Shown: piece after piece, positions 7,073 to 16,730 of the stretch | Position numbering within the stretch: position 1 is the first letter of the stretch | How the letters are laid out: each line of letters begins with the position of its first letter | NCBI GenBank assembly: GCA_039986595.1 | Contig: JBDWQJ010000007.1 | Location: 310,001 to 374,000 of the forward strand | Direction: 5' to 3' | Length of the DNA: 64,000 nt | Source of the DNA: Lentilitoribacter sp039986595 | Lineage (GTDB): Bacteria > Pseudomonadota > Alphaproteobacteria > Rhizobiales > Rhizobiaceae | Notes under the pieces: model-generated | Database searches by the model: none | Seen by the model: only the letters and a program-made list of their open reading frames with translations | Told to the model about the DNA's origin: nothing | Program-made: the position numbers and the translations under genes

Positions 7073-9058
7073 ATGAGCACGGAACTTGGTCACTTTGCGC
7101 TCATATTAGCGCTTGCAACAGCTGTCATGCAGTCCATATTGCCGATGGTTGGCGCAGCGCGTTCTGACACGCGGTTGATGAATGTTGCCCCCATGGCAGC
7201 CATCACCTGTTTTGCGCTGGTTCTGTTATCATTTGCCGCGTTGACGCAAGCCTATCTCACATCAGATTTTTCGGTTCTCAACGTTTTTGAAAATTCGCAT
7301 TCACTGAAACCAACCTTGTATAAATTTACAGGAGTTTGGGGCAATCACGAGGGCTCCATGTTGCTGTGGATTCTCATTCTGGCATTTTTTGGCGCGCTTG
7401 TAGCTGTGTTTGGCAATAACCTGCCACCAACACTAAAAGCCAATGTGATTGGTGTTCAGGGTTGGATTTTAGTGGCGTTTTTACTCTTTATCATATTTAC
7501 CTCAAACCCATTTATACGTATTTCACCAGCACCATTTGAAGGTCAGGACTTAAACCCTATCCTTCAGGATATTGGGCTCGCAATTCACCCGCCGCTTTTA
7601 TATCTCGGCTATGTTGGGTTCTCGATTAGTTTCTCCTTTGCGATTGCAGCTCTCATCGAGGGTAAGATTGATGCCGCATGGGCACGCTGGGTGCGTCCTT
7701 GGACGCTAACGGCTTGGATGTTCTTAACGGCAGGAATTTCAATGGGCTCTTATTGGGCTTATTACGAGCTTGGCTGGGGTGGCTGGTGGTTCTGGGATCC
7801 AGTTGAAAATGCTTCGTTTATGCCTTGGTTGCTCGGCACTGCGTTATTGCATTCAGCTCTGGTGATGGAAAAGCGTGAGGCGTTAAAAATCTGGACAGTG
7901 CTTTTGGCAATTATGGCATTTTCGCTGTCACTACTTGGTACATTTTTAGTCCGTTCAGGCGTGCTCACATCTGTTCATGCATTTGCCACAGACCCATCAC
8001 GAGGCGTGTTCATTCTCATGATCTTGTGTGTCTTTATTGGGGGTGCGCTCACGCTATTTGCCTTCAGAGCATCATCTTTGCGTGCTGGTGGTATCTTCGC
8101 GCCGATCTCTCGAGAAGGCGCATTGGTGCTGAACAATTTATTTCTAACAACAGCTACAATGACTGTTTTTGTTGGCACTTTATATCCGTTGTTCTTGGAG
8201 GTTATTTCAGAAGAGAAAATTTCCGTTGGCGCACCGTTCTTTAATCTCACCTTTGGCCCGTTAATGGTGCCGTTGTTACTCGCAATCCCTATTGGTCCAT
8301 TACTGTCTTGGAAACGCGGTGATTTGTTGGGTGCAATGCAACGATTGTATGTTGCCATACTCGGCGGTTTTGCTGTTGCATTGATCGTTATTTATATCCA
8401 AACAGGGGCACCAATTCTTGCTGCGATAGGTATTGGCATTGGTATTTATCTGATGATTGGCTCAATGGCTGAATTATGGATGCGTGCTGGGTTGGGGCGC
8501 ATGTCGCTTTCTAAGAGTTTTGGACGGTTGAAAGGCTTGCCAAGATCAATTTACGGCACGGCACTTGCGCATTTCGGTGTGGGTGTCACAGTGATTGGTA
8601 TTGTTGCCGTCAGCGCATTTTCATCTGAAGATATTGTTGCCATGCAACCAAAAGATCAGGTTCAAGCGGGTGGTAAAACCATCATTTTTGAGGGAATTGA
8701 AAATACTCAAGGACCAAATTATCAAGTTCAAATCGGTCATTTCACCATCATGCAAGCAGGTGTTGAAATTGGTAAAACCACGAGCGAGAAACGCTTTTAT
8801 CCAGCACGGCAAATGCCAACAACTGAAGCAGGTATTGTCACCTTTGGCGCATCTCAGCTTTATGTGTCACTTGGTGATCCGCAAGCAAACGGCGGTCTCG
8901 TGGTTCGCATATGGTATAAATCTTGGGTGACATTTATTTGGTATGGCACAATCTTTATGGTGCTAGGTGCAATTGTATCGCTCAGTGATCGTCGGTTGCG
9001 CGTGGGCGCGCCTGCTTCAAAAAAGACAAAAATCGTCACACAAGGAGCGAGCGCATGA
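7073..9058 (+). CDS. ccmF: haem lyase subunit CcmF (CycK)
   Basis: 661 residues, highly hydrophobic, with many membrane spans. The WWD haem-handling domain is clear: GGWWFWDPVENASFMPWL at about residues 234-252. Conserved stretches such as VWGNHEGSMLLWI and HPPLLYLGYVGFS near 90-180 and the C-terminal periplasmic part (about 520-620) match CcmF. The protein attaches haem to the CxxCH motif of apocytochromes in the periplasm. It has a good ribosome binding site (AGGAGATAAT) and overlaps ccmH by 4 nt (ATGA), so translation is coupled. Confidence 0.97.
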   Translation: MSTELGHFALILALATAVMQSILPMVGAARSDTRLMNVAPMAAITCFALVLLSFAALTQAYLTSDFSVLNVFENSHSLKPTLYKFTGVWGNHEGSMLLWILILAFFGALVAVFGNNLPPTLKANVIGVQGWILVAFLLFIIFTSNPFIRISPAPFEGQDLNPILQDIGLAIHPPLLYLGYVGFSISFSFAIAALIEGKIDAAWARWVRPWTLTAWMFLTAGISMGSYWAYYELGWGGWWFWDPVENASFMPWLLGTALLHSALVMEKREALKIWTVLLAIMAFSLSLLGTFLVRSGVLTSVHAFATDPSRGVFILMILCVFIGGALTLFAFRASSLRAGGIFAPISREGALVLNNLFLTTATMTVFVGTLYPLFLEVISEEKISVGAPFFNLTFGPLMVPLLLAIPIGPLLSWKRGDLLGAMQRLYVAILGGFAVALIVIYIQTGAPILAAIGIGIGIYLMIGSMAELWMRAGLGRMSLSKSFGRLKGLPRSIYGTALAHFGVGVTVIGIVAVSAFSSEDIVAMQPKDQVQAGGKTIIFEGIENTQGPNYQVQIGHFTIMQAGVEIGKTTSEKRFYPARQMPTTEAGIVTFGASQLYVSLGDPQANGGLVVRIWYKSWVTFIWYGTIFMVLGAIVSLSDRRLRVGAPASKKTKIVTQGASA

Positions 9059-9516
9059 AAAAGGTTATAACTACCCTTTGTGCACTCTTCTTTTTCGTGT
9101 TGTCTTTGCCTGTTTTAGCGGTTAACCCAGATGAGATCTTGGAGGATGCAGCCCTTGAGGATAGAGCAAGAATAATCTCCGCTGATCTAAGGTGTCTTGT
9201 GTGCCAAAATCAGTCTATTGATGATTCAGATGCAGATTTAGCACGAGACCTGCGCGTTTTGGTACGCAACAGATTGGTTGAAGGCGATACCAACAAAGAG
9301 GTCATCGACTATGTGGTTTCTCGTTATGGTGATTTTGTTCTGCTGAAACCAAGCTTTACGGCCAAGAACTTGTTTTTGTGGATTGCACCGGCATTATTTT
9401 TGTTAATTGGCGCGCTTTTAGCCTTTGTAAAATTACGTAATCCTGATCACGAAAAAGTGAGTGCTCCATTAAGTTCAGATGAAAAAGATAAATTAAAACA
9501 ATTGCTTGATAAGTAA
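9055..9516 (+). CDS. ccmH: cytochrome c biogenesis thiol protein CcmH (CycL)
   Basis: 153 residues. Signal peptide (about 1-22), then a three-helix periplasmic domain with the redox motif RCLVCQ (Cys47, Cys50), and a membrane anchor near 104-122 followed by a short cytoplasmic tail. CcmH reduces or holds the apocytochrome CxxCH cysteines for the CcmF haem lyase. This is the short CcmH form; the TPR part is encoded separately by ccmI, as usual in alphaproteobacteria. Last gene of the operon. Confidence 0.96.
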   Translation: MKKVITTLCALFFFVLSLPVLAVNPDEILEDAALEDRARIISADLRCLVCQNQSIDDSDADLARDLRVLVRNRLVEGDTNKEVIDYVVSRYGDFVLLKPSFTAKNLFLWIAPALFLLIGALLAFVKLRNPDHEKVSAPLSSDEKDKLKQLLDK

Positions 9517-9656
9517 TTTTGTATTGTTTGTGTTCTCAATGTGGCCGTAACATTACCAAAGTTTAATCTACTTGCAATGGTTCTGTAATATCTCATTTCC
9601 TACATTCACCTCATCAATCGATCTCCAGTCGATAAATTGAATATGAGGAATAAAGA

Positions 9657-11210
9657 ATGCCAAAGATTTTGAAATTATCGCCGAAAGCACTTTTGACGAC
9701 GACAGCTGCAGCCGGTCTAGCTGCAACAATGCTCGTCACTGGTTTGCCGGTTCAAAACAACGTCGCATATGCGGAAGCGGTTCGTGTAGAAGCACCGCAA
9801 GCTCCGGGTTTTGCAGATGTTGTTGACGCGGTTTCCCCTGCCGTGGTCTCAGTACGTGTACAACGCGAAGTCACTCCTGTTTCTAATGATGATAGCCGTT
9901 TTAACTTTGATTTCGGTGGTCGTGGATTTGGCGATTTGCCAGATGATCATCCATTAAAACGTTTCTTCAGAGAGTTCGGTGGTCAGGATAACGGTCAGGA
10001 CCGTGCCGACCGTAACAATCGCCGCGGTGAAGGTGATGAGCGTCGTCGCTTGCGCCCTGTTAGCCAAGGTTCTGGTTTCTTCATCTCTGAAGATGGTTTT
10101 GTCGTCACAAACAGCCACGTTGTTGGCGATGGTTCTGCATTTACAGTCATCACCAAGGATGGTGTTGAGCATGATGCAAAACTTATTGGTCGCGATCAGC
10201 GCACGGATTTAGCTGTGTTAAAAGTCGAGCCAACTGAAAAGTTCACTTATGTAGCGCTCGCAGATGATAAACAAATCCGCGTCGGCGACTGGGTGGTTGC
10301 TGTTGGTAACCCATTTGGTTTGGGTGGCACAGTAACGGCAGGTATCGTGTCTGCTCGAGGCCGTGATATCGGTGCAGGACCTTATGATGATTTCATCCAA
10401 GTGGATGCAGCGGTTAACCGCGGTAACTCAGGTGGACCAACATTTAACCTTAATGGTGAAGTGATTGGCGTAAACACTGCAATCTTCTCACCATCTGGTG
10501 GTAACGTTGGTATTGCCTTTGCAATCCCAGCAACTACGGTTCGATCTGTTGTTGATGATTTAATTGAAAACGGTGCTGTGGCGCGGGGTTGGCTTGGTGT
10601 TCGCATTCAGCCAGTAAGTGCTGATATTGCAGAATCACTCGGTCTTGCAGAACCACAAGGTGCGCTTGTTTCAAATTCTGAAAGCGAAACACCTGCCGCT
10701 AAAGCTGGCATTCAAGCCGGTGACGTGATTACCGCTGTTAACGGTGAAACAGTTGAAGATGCGCGTGATCTAGCCAAGAAAATTGGTGCGTTTGATCCTG
10801 ATACAAGTGTTGAGCTAACAGTTTGGCGCGCTGGTAAGGCTGAAACCATTGATGTGAAACTTGGTACGCTTCCAGTTGAGCAAGCTTTGGCTGCAAATAC
10901 ACCTTCTGAAGAGATACCTGAGGAAGACGTAAAACCAGCATTTGTTGATGGTTTGGGTATTGCCGTTGAGCCAAATTCAGAAGGTCCAGGTTTGGTCGTT
11001 GCTGAAGTTGATAAAGGTTCAATTGCCGAAGAACGCGGCATGCGCGCAGGTGATGTGATCGTCGCGGTCAACAATAGCGATGTTAAATCTGCTGCTGATG
11101 TTGCTCAAGTTATCGACAACGCAGCAAAAGACGGCCGCAAAGCAGCCTTGTTCCAGATCCAGCGCGCTAATCAAAATAGCTTTATCGCGTTGCCAATCGA
11201 TCAAGGTTAA
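9657..11210 (+). CDS. degP: periplasmic serine protease DegP/HtrA (Do family)
   Basis: 517 residues. A signal peptide (about 1-40, ending AYA-E) directs it to the periplasm. The trypsin-like domain carries the triad His154 (TNSHVV), Asp184 (RTDLAVLK) and Ser258 (GNSGGP). Two PDZ domains follow (about 305-400 and 420-510). Between the LA-loop and the first strand there is an Arg/Asp-rich insert (about 112-132). It degrades or refolds misfolded envelope proteins. The ATG has a GAGGAA site. It lies downstream of the ccm genes and upstream of a two-component system, as in rhizobia; the system may control envelope stress, but no operator was recognised. Confidence 0.96.
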   Translation: MPKILKLSPKALLTTTAAAGLAATMLVTGLPVQNNVAYAEAVRVEAPQAPGFADVVDAVSPAVVSVRVQREVTPVSNDDSRFNFDFGGRGFGDLPDDHPLKRFFREFGGQDNGQDRADRNNRRGEGDERRRLRPVSQGSGFFISEDGFVVTNSHVVGDGSAFTVITKDGVEHDAKLIGRDQRTDLAVLKVEPTEKFTYVALADDKQIRVGDWVVAVGNPFGLGGTVTAGIVSARGRDIGAGPYDDFIQVDAAVNRGNSGGPTFNLNGEVIGVNTAIFSPSGGNVGIAFAIPATTVRSVVDDLIENGAVARGWLGVRIQPVSADIAESLGLAEPQGALVSNSESETPAAKAGIQAGDVITAVNGETVEDARDLAKKIGAFDPDTSVELTVWRAGKAETIDVKLGTLPVEQALAANTPSEEIPEEDVKPAFVDGLGIAVEPNSEGPGLVVAEVDKGSIAEERGMRAGDVIVAVNNSDVKSAADVAQVIDNAAKDGRKAALFQIQRANQNSFIALPIDQG

Positions 11211-11321
11211 TCAAAATTACCAGCCAGCAGCAGGCTTGTTGTTGGCTGGTGACTTAATTCCTGAAAACGTGCTTTCCTCCCAATTTGCCTAACTTGCAAT
11301 AGCGTTTTCAGGACATCGTTA

Positions 11322-11365
11322 AGAGTCACGTGTCATCATGTCGCCCCCGATGTGTGGCTCTTTTT
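11322..11365 (+). terminator. probable rho-independent terminator
   Basis: AGAGTCAC (11322-11329) pairs with GTGTGGCTCT (one G-U pair), with an inner CATC/GATG stem, and is followed by TTTTT (11361-11365). It lies about 110 nt downstream of degP. A further 13-bp stem, CCAGCCA...TGGCTGG (11221-11250), closer to degP lacks a T run and may protect the 3' end. Confidence 0.6.
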
Positions 11366-11366
11366 A

Positions 11367-11410
11367 GAAGCGGCGGTTGTCAGCGTATTTGAAGCCGCCG
11401 CTTCGTTTTT
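11367..11410 (+). terminator. second rho-independent terminator in tandem
   Basis: A perfect 10-bp stem GAAGCGGCGG/CCGCCGCTTC (11367-11376 and 11395-11404) is followed by GTTTTT. Together with the hairpin just upstream it strongly separates degP from the response regulator gene. Confidence 0.75.
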
Positions 11411-11492
11411 ATGTTGATATTATGGGCACCATGAGGTGCGATAAGTTACCAAGTCTGTTCAATAGGGCAGAAATCTTTTAAAAGTTGAAGTC

Positions 11493-12170
11493 ATGAAGAT
11501 TCTTATTATTGAAGACGATTTAGAAACCGCAGCATACCTTACTAAAGCATTTCGTGAGGCAGGGCTGACAGTCGATCACGCAAGTGACGGTGATAGCGGT
11601 TATTTCCTTGCAACTGAAAACACCTATGATGTGATGGTTGTCGATCGCATGCTACCAAAGCGTGACGGGCTTTCAATCATTTCCTCCTTAAGAGATCAAG
11701 GTAATGAAACACCCGTTTTAATTCTCTCAGCACTCGGGCAGGTTGATGATCGCGTTACAGGGTTGCGCGCGGGCGGTGATGATTATCTCACCAAACCCTA
11801 CGCTTTTTCCGAACTGTTGGCGCGTGTTGAAATACTAGGTAGACGCAAAGGCACCCGAGATACAGAAACCGTATATCGTGTGGGTGATCTGGAATTAGAT
11901 CGCCTCAGTCACGAAGTGCGCCGAGGTGGGCAGGTGATCAACTTGCAGCCACGTGAATATTCGCTGCTTGAATATTTAATGAACAATGCAGGGCAGGTGG
12001 TCACACGTACCATGTTGCTGGAAAATGTCTGGGACTATCATTTTGATCCCCAAACCAACGTGATTGATGTGCATATTTCGCGGTTAAGATCAAAGATCGA
12101 AAAAGGCTTTGACGGCTCGTTGCTCCACACTATTCGCGGCGCAGGCTACATTCTAAAGGCCTCGGAGTAG
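11493..12170 (+). CDS. OmpR/PhoB-family response regulator
   Basis: 225 residues. The receiver domain has the acidic pair Glu7-Asp8-Asp9, phosphoacceptor Asp51 (VVDRMLP), Ser79 and Lys101 (YLTKPY). The C-terminal winged-helix DNA-binding domain (about 125-222) carries the usual LQPREYSLLEYLM and NVIDVHISRLRSKIE motifs. It is encoded 7 nt upstream of a sensor kinase gene, so the two form a pair. Its targets cannot be told; degP next door is a reasonable candidate. The gene has its own promoter region, since two terminators lie just upstream. Confidence 0.94.
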   Translation: MKILIIEDDLETAAYLTKAFREAGLTVDHASDGDSGYFLATENTYDVMVVDRMLPKRDGLSIISSLRDQGNETPVLILSALGQVDDRVTGLRAGGDDYLTKPYAFSELLARVEILGRRKGTRDTETVYRVGDLELDRLSHEVRRGGQVINLQPREYSLLEYLMNNAGQVVTRTMLLENVWDYHFDPQTNVIDVHISRLRSKIEKGFDGSLLHTIRGAGYILKASE

Positions 12171-12177
12171 TTTGCCG

Positions 12178-13590
12178 ATGGCTCGTATTAATGCCATGCT
12201 GAAAACGACGGCCGTCCGGTTGTCGCTTCTTTATCTATTGTTATTTGTTGTTTCTGCGACGGTGCTGTTGTTTTATGTGAGCGCACAAAGCGAAAAGGCA
12301 TTGCGTGGGCAAACCGAACGAGCAATTGAGCGGGATGTGCGCACGATCAACAATACTTACCGCAGAAGCGGTGTGAATGGTCTGGTGCGCCAGATCGAGC
12401 GTCGCTCACGCCAACCTGGATCAAGTCTTTATATTATCGCCTCACCAAATGGCGAGATCTTTGCCGGTAATGTATCAGAAATTCAACCGGGCATTTTCGA
12501 TAAAGACGGCGATATCGATGAACCGTTTAAGTATAAACGCTTTGGTGATTTTGATGCTGAATACACAGCGCTTGCACATGTGATGCAATTGCCAAACGGC
12601 TTTAAACTGCTTGTAGGTCGAGATTTAGCTGAACCAGATCGCTTCAACAATTTAATCGAGCGCGCCTTAATGACGGCACTTGCCATCATGGGCATCGGTG
12701 CACTTGCAATATGGTTCTTTGTTGGGCGCTCCGCTTTGAAGCGTATTGATCGCATGTCTGTTGCGAGTGAGAAGATTATGGCCGGTGATTTGTCTCAGCG
12801 TTTGCCGGTAATGGGATCAGGCGATGAATTTGATCGAATGTCGACATCGCTCAACACAATGCTTGGCCGCATAGAGCAGCTTAATGAAGGCTTGCGACAA
12901 GTTTCTGATAACATTGCTCATGATTTGAAAACACCGCTAACGCGCTTGCGCAATCGGGCAGAAGCAACTCTTGCAACTAAAGCAACGGCAAAAGATTACC
13001 GTGCAGCATTAGAAGATATGATTTCTGAATCAGATCAGCTCATTCGCATTTTTTCAGCCCTTTTGATGATCTCACGCGTTGAAGCAGGATCAGCTGCAGC
13101 CAAACTCAGCGATCTTGATTTATCAGCGGTTGCTCTTGATGCAGCAGAACTCTATGAACCGGTAGCTGAAGATGTTGGTGTGAAATTGATCACGGATATT
13201 GATGAGAATATTACGATCAATGGCAATCGCGAATTGATCGGGCAAACCTTGAGCAACTTGATCGACAACGCAATTAAATATGCTTCTAATGAAGCTAATC
13301 ATCGCGATGATGCATGCATTTGGGTTCGTTTGAAAGAACGAGACAAAATGATTGTGTTGAGCGTGTCCGATAATGGACCTGGTATTCCGAATGATAAGTT
13401 TGATGAGGTCACAAAACGCTTCGTCCGGCTTGATAAAAGTCGCAATAAACCAGGCACTGGTTTGGGGCTTTCTCTTGTTGATGCGGTTATTCGGATGCAT
13501 TCAGGTATGCTCGAACTCTCTGCAACCGATGCAACGCAAAAAGAGTTTCCCGGGCTTACGGTCGATTTAAAGTTTCCGGTGAAAACTTAG
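12178..13590 (+). CDS. sensor histidine kinase, HAMP type
   Basis: 470 residues from the ATG at 12178, which has GGAG at a better distance than the TTG at 12172. Two membrane spans (about 13-32 and 164-184) flank a ~130-residue periplasmic domain. A HAMP domain (about 185-238), the dimerisation/phosphoacceptor helix with His248 (NIAHDLKTPL) and an HATPase domain with N (LSNLIDNAIKY), DNGPGIP and GTGLGLSL boxes follow. It should phosphorylate the regulator encoded directly upstream. The stimulus is unknown; position next to degP suggests an envelope signal. Confidence 0.93.
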   Translation: MARINAMLKTTAVRLSLLYLLLFVVSATVLLFYVSAQSEKALRGQTERAIERDVRTINNTYRRSGVNGLVRQIERRSRQPGSSLYIIASPNGEIFAGNVSEIQPGIFDKDGDIDEPFKYKRFGDFDAEYTALAHVMQLPNGFKLLVGRDLAEPDRFNNLIERALMTALAIMGIGALAIWFFVGRSALKRIDRMSVASEKIMAGDLSQRLPVMGSGDEFDRMSTSLNTMLGRIEQLNEGLRQVSDNIAHDLKTPLTRLRNRAEATLATKATAKDYRAALEDMISESDQLIRIFSALLMISRVEAGSAAAKLSDLDLSAVALDAAELYEPVAEDVGVKLITDIDENITINGNRELIGQTLSNLIDNAIKYASNEANHRDDACIWVRLKERDKMIVLSVSDNGPGIPNDKFDEVTKRFVRLDKSRNKPGTGLGLSLVDAVIRMHSGMLELSATDATQKEFPGLTVDLKFPVKT

Positions 13591-13709
13591 TGCAATGATA
13601 TAGAGATAGGAGAGGGGGATTTGACATAGCTGATTTTACTAAATTAATCGATCTTGATCGATCGCCCATCCTGCCGCGCGATAAAAAGTCGGTAAAAGAT
13701 GTATCAAGC

Positions 13710-16586
13710 ATGCTGTTTGATGCAGCAAAGGAAAGTGAGGCACTGTCTGATATATTAGATAAAGATGCTGCATACTTTTCGTTTCTAACTGCTGCACTCT
13801 CACTAAGTCCTTATCTTTACGGCATTGTCTGCGCCAAGCCGGATATGCTGGCTTTTGCACTCAAAGATGACATTAAAACACAGATGGAAACTATCATCGG
13901 GCGCGCAAAAAATGCGTGGAAAAATGAGGATAGTACGCCTGCGACTGAAGCAGATGTTATGCGAGAATTACGTCAGGCAAAACAGCAAGCCGCGCTGTCA
14001 TTAGCACTTTACGATTTGGCAAAAATCACCAGTGCAAAAGATACTACGCAATATTTGAGTGATTTAGCTTCTGCAACACTCACTGCCAGTTTCGATCATC
14101 TTTTAATTGATGCGCACGAGCGCGGCAAAGTCGTTTTAAAAGACGTCAATACGCCGAGTAGAGACAGTGGGTTGATCGTGCTTGGCATGGGCAAGCTGGG
14201 TGCAGGCGAGCTTAATTATTCGTCTGATATTGATATCGTTGTATTCTTTGAAGCAGATGCTGGAATAGTCGAAGATCGCGGCGAAACAACAGATGTTTTT
14301 GCCAAAATGGCGCGCCGTCTCATCCATATCATGCAGCATTATACGCGCGATGGATATGTGTTTCGCACCGATCTTCGCTTGCGACCTGATCCAGGCTCTA
14401 CGCCGCTCGCTTTCCCAATTGAAGCTGCAATGCATTATTACGAAAGTCGTGGTCAAAATTGGGAACGTGCAGCTTATATCAAGGCTTCTCCTATTGCCGG
14501 GGATATTGAGGCTGGCCAGCGGTTTTTAGGAGAATTGCAGCCATTTATTTTCCGTAAATATCTCGATTTTGCGGCTATTGCAGACATTCATTCTATCAAA
14601 CGTCAAATTCATGCGCATCGCGGCTTGGGTGATATTAATGTTGAAGGTCACAACGTAAAATTGGGTCGCGGGGGCATTCGCGAGATTGAATTTTTTGTAC
14701 AAACCCAGCAGCTTATTGCGGGCGGTAGAAACCCCCAATTGCGCGCGCGCCGTACTGATGAGGCTATGGCAAATCTGGTAGATGCACAATGGCTTGACGA
14801 AGCAACAGCAGATCAACTGTTAGATAGTTATTGGTATCTGCGCGATTTAGAACACCGTATTCAAATGGTGGCAGATCAGCAACTCCACCAATTACCAGAG
14901 GATGAAGATGAGCTGAAAACAATAGCTTTGATGATGGGAGATAAAACCACCAAAGCATTTGGTAAAAACCTGTTAAAAAAACTAAGCGCAGTAGAGACCG
15001 GATATGCTGATCTTTTTGAAAAAGAGGTAGGTTTAAGTGATGAGGCAGGCAATCTGTCATTTACCAGTGAAGATGATGATCCAGATACGCTCAAAACTCT
15101 TGAAAAATTTGGTTATAACCGCCCGTCGGATATCGTTCGAATTGTCAGAAATTGGCACCGTGGTCGGTATCGTGCCACACAAAGTGAAAAGGCACGCGAG
15201 CAGCTTACCGAACTTGGGCCGCAGCTTTTAAAGAATTTTGGCGCTGCCAAACAGCCCGATGAGGCATTGCTCAAGTTTGATGCATTCTTATCAGGACTGC
15301 CAGCAGGCATTCAGCTTTTTTCGCTGCTGAATAACAATCCTAGCCTTTTAACAATGATGCAAACGATCATGACATGCGCACCGCGTTTGGCAGATATCAT
15401 TGCCCGCCGCCCGCATATATTTGATGGCATGCTTGATCCGGCGGCACTATCAGAGCTGCCAACTCGGCATTATCTGGAGACGCGTTTAGATCTCTTCCTT
15501 GAAGGCGCTGACTATTATGAGATTGTGCTGGACCGTTTACGGATTTTTGCAGCTGAACAGAAATTTTTAATTGGTATACGTTTGCTCACAGGCGCTATTA
15601 CTGGCATGCGCGCAGCGATTGCGTTATCCGATCTTGCGGATCTTATGATCTGTCAGGCATTGCGCGCTGTTGAGAAAGAAGTTGCGAGCAAACACGGCAC
15701 CATCGCAGGCGGAAAAATCGCAATTTTAGGCATGGGTAAAATAGCCTCTCGCGAAATGACCGCGGGATCAGATGTCGATATGATTTTGATTTATGATCAT
15801 GATCCCGGTGTGATGGAATCAGATGTCAGCGAAGATCAACGCGCACTTGATCCTGTCCGCTATTACGCGCGCCTTACACAAAGACTTATAGCGGCTTTAT
15901 CATCGCCAACCGCCGAAGGGGTTTTATATGAAGTTGATCTGCGTTTGCGCCCATCAGGCAACAAAGGCCCTGTTGCAACATCCTTAAAAGCATTCTCAAA
16001 ATACCAGCGTGACGACGCTTGGGTATGGGAACATATGGCCTTATCACGCGCGCGCTGTGTTGCGGGAGATGCAAACCTTATTGAAACGGTGCACACCGAG
16101 ATCAGCTCCATTTTATCGATCAAACGAGATCATGGTAAATTGGTGAAAGAAGTCACCAAGATGCGTAAGCTCATTGATAAGGAAAAACCGCCGCAAAACT
16201 CTTGGGATTTCAAACTTATTCCCGGCGGCTTGGTCGATATCGAGTTTATCGTTCAATATCTATCATTGCGTGAGCGTGCGAAGGGTTGGGAACCATTAAC
16301 CCATGAAACGAGCACGTCATATTTACTGGAAGTATTGGCGGTACCGCAATTGGGTGTAGAAAATAGCGATGAATTAGCATCAGCGCTAAAACTTTGGACA
16401 GAGCTGTCACAGATGATCAAGCTTTGTATTGAAGGTGAATTTGAATTAGATGGGGCACCAAGCGGGTTTCAAGATGTGATCCTGCGAAGTGTGAACCTAC
16501 CAGATATGAATATCTTACAAACTGAGATTGATACAACATCAAAACGGATACGTAAGATATTTAACGAGGTTGTGCGCCTTTCGTAG
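13710..16586 (+). CDS. glnE: bifunctional glutamine synthetase adenylyltransferase/deadenylase GlnE
   Basis: 958 residues from the first in-frame ATG, but coding similarity seems to begin earlier. Two nucleotidyltransferase domains are present: the N-terminal deadenylase (GMGKLGAGELNYSSDIDIV near residue 160-175) and the C-terminal adenylylase (GMGKIASREMTAGSDVDMI near 674-690). GlnE attaches and removes AMP on glutamine synthetase under PII control. Upstream, the frame stays open from 13599 and reads like protein, and a strong AGGAGAGGGGG site (13608-13618) precedes a TTG at 13621 that runs into TAG after two codons in another frame. One lost base near 13625 would explain this; see findings. 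Confidence 0.93.
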   Translation: MLFDAAKESEALSDILDKDAAYFSFLTAALSLSPYLYGIVCAKPDMLAFALKDDIKTQMETIIGRAKNAWKNEDSTPATEADVMRELRQAKQQAALSLALYDLAKITSAKDTTQYLSDLASATLTASFDHLLIDAHERGKVVLKDVNTPSRDSGLIVLGMGKLGAGELNYSSDIDIVVFFEADAGIVEDRGETTDVFAKMARRLIHIMQHYTRDGYVFRTDLRLRPDPGSTPLAFPIEAAMHYYESRGQNWERAAYIKASPIAGDIEAGQRFLGELQPFIFRKYLDFAAIADIHSIKRQIHAHRGLGDINVEGHNVKLGRGGIREIEFFVQTQQLIAGGRNPQLRARRTDEAMANLVDAQWLDEATADQLLDSYWYLRDLEHRIQMVADQQLHQLPEDEDELKTIALMMGDKTTKAFGKNLLKKLSAVETGYADLFEKEVGLSDEAGNLSFTSEDDDPDTLKTLEKFGYNRPSDIVRIVRNWHRGRYRATQSEKAREQLTELGPQLLKNFGAAKQPDEALLKFDAFLSGLPAGIQLFSLLNNNPSLLTMMQTIMTCAPRLADIIARRPHIFDGMLDPAALSELPTRHYLETRLDLFLEGADYYEIVLDRLRIFAAEQKFLIGIRLLTGAITGMRAAIALSDLADLMICQALRAVEKEVASKHGTIAGGKIAILGMGKIASREMTAGSDVDMILIYDHDPGVMESDVSEDQRALDPVRYYARLTQRLIAALSSPTAEGVLYEVDLRLRPSGNKGPVATSLKAFSKYQRDDAWVWEHMALSRARCVAGDANLIETVHTEISSILSIKRDHGKLVKEVTKMRKLIDKEKPPQNSWDFKLIPGGLVDIEFIVQYLSLRERAKGWEPLTHETSTSYLLEVLAVPQLGVENSDELASALKLWTELSQMIKLCIEGEFELDGAPSGFQDVILRSVNLPDMNILQTEIDTTSKRIRKIFNEVVRLS

Positions 16587-16730
16587 CAGACGGCGCATAG
16601 CATGATCGGCCACAACATAAATGTTGGGGGCTGGTTCGATCATACCATAGGTAAATTGGATTGGAGGTTTCGATGCAATTACCACTTCACGCAATGTGGG
16701 GCGACGACCATATGCGAAAAGGAGCATAAA

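Noticed and set aside
5342..11446. Shared 12-mer GGTGCGATAAGT upstream of ccmI (5342) and of the response regulator (11435)
   Set aside because: A 12-nt match is expected many times by chance in a window of this size, and the surrounding boxes do not align.
16602..16730. Upstream extension of the EF-hand protein (43 more residues from an ATG at 16602)
   Set aside because: No ribosome binding site, and the extra residues would put the signal peptide in the middle of the protein; the ATG at 16731 has AAAAGGAG.
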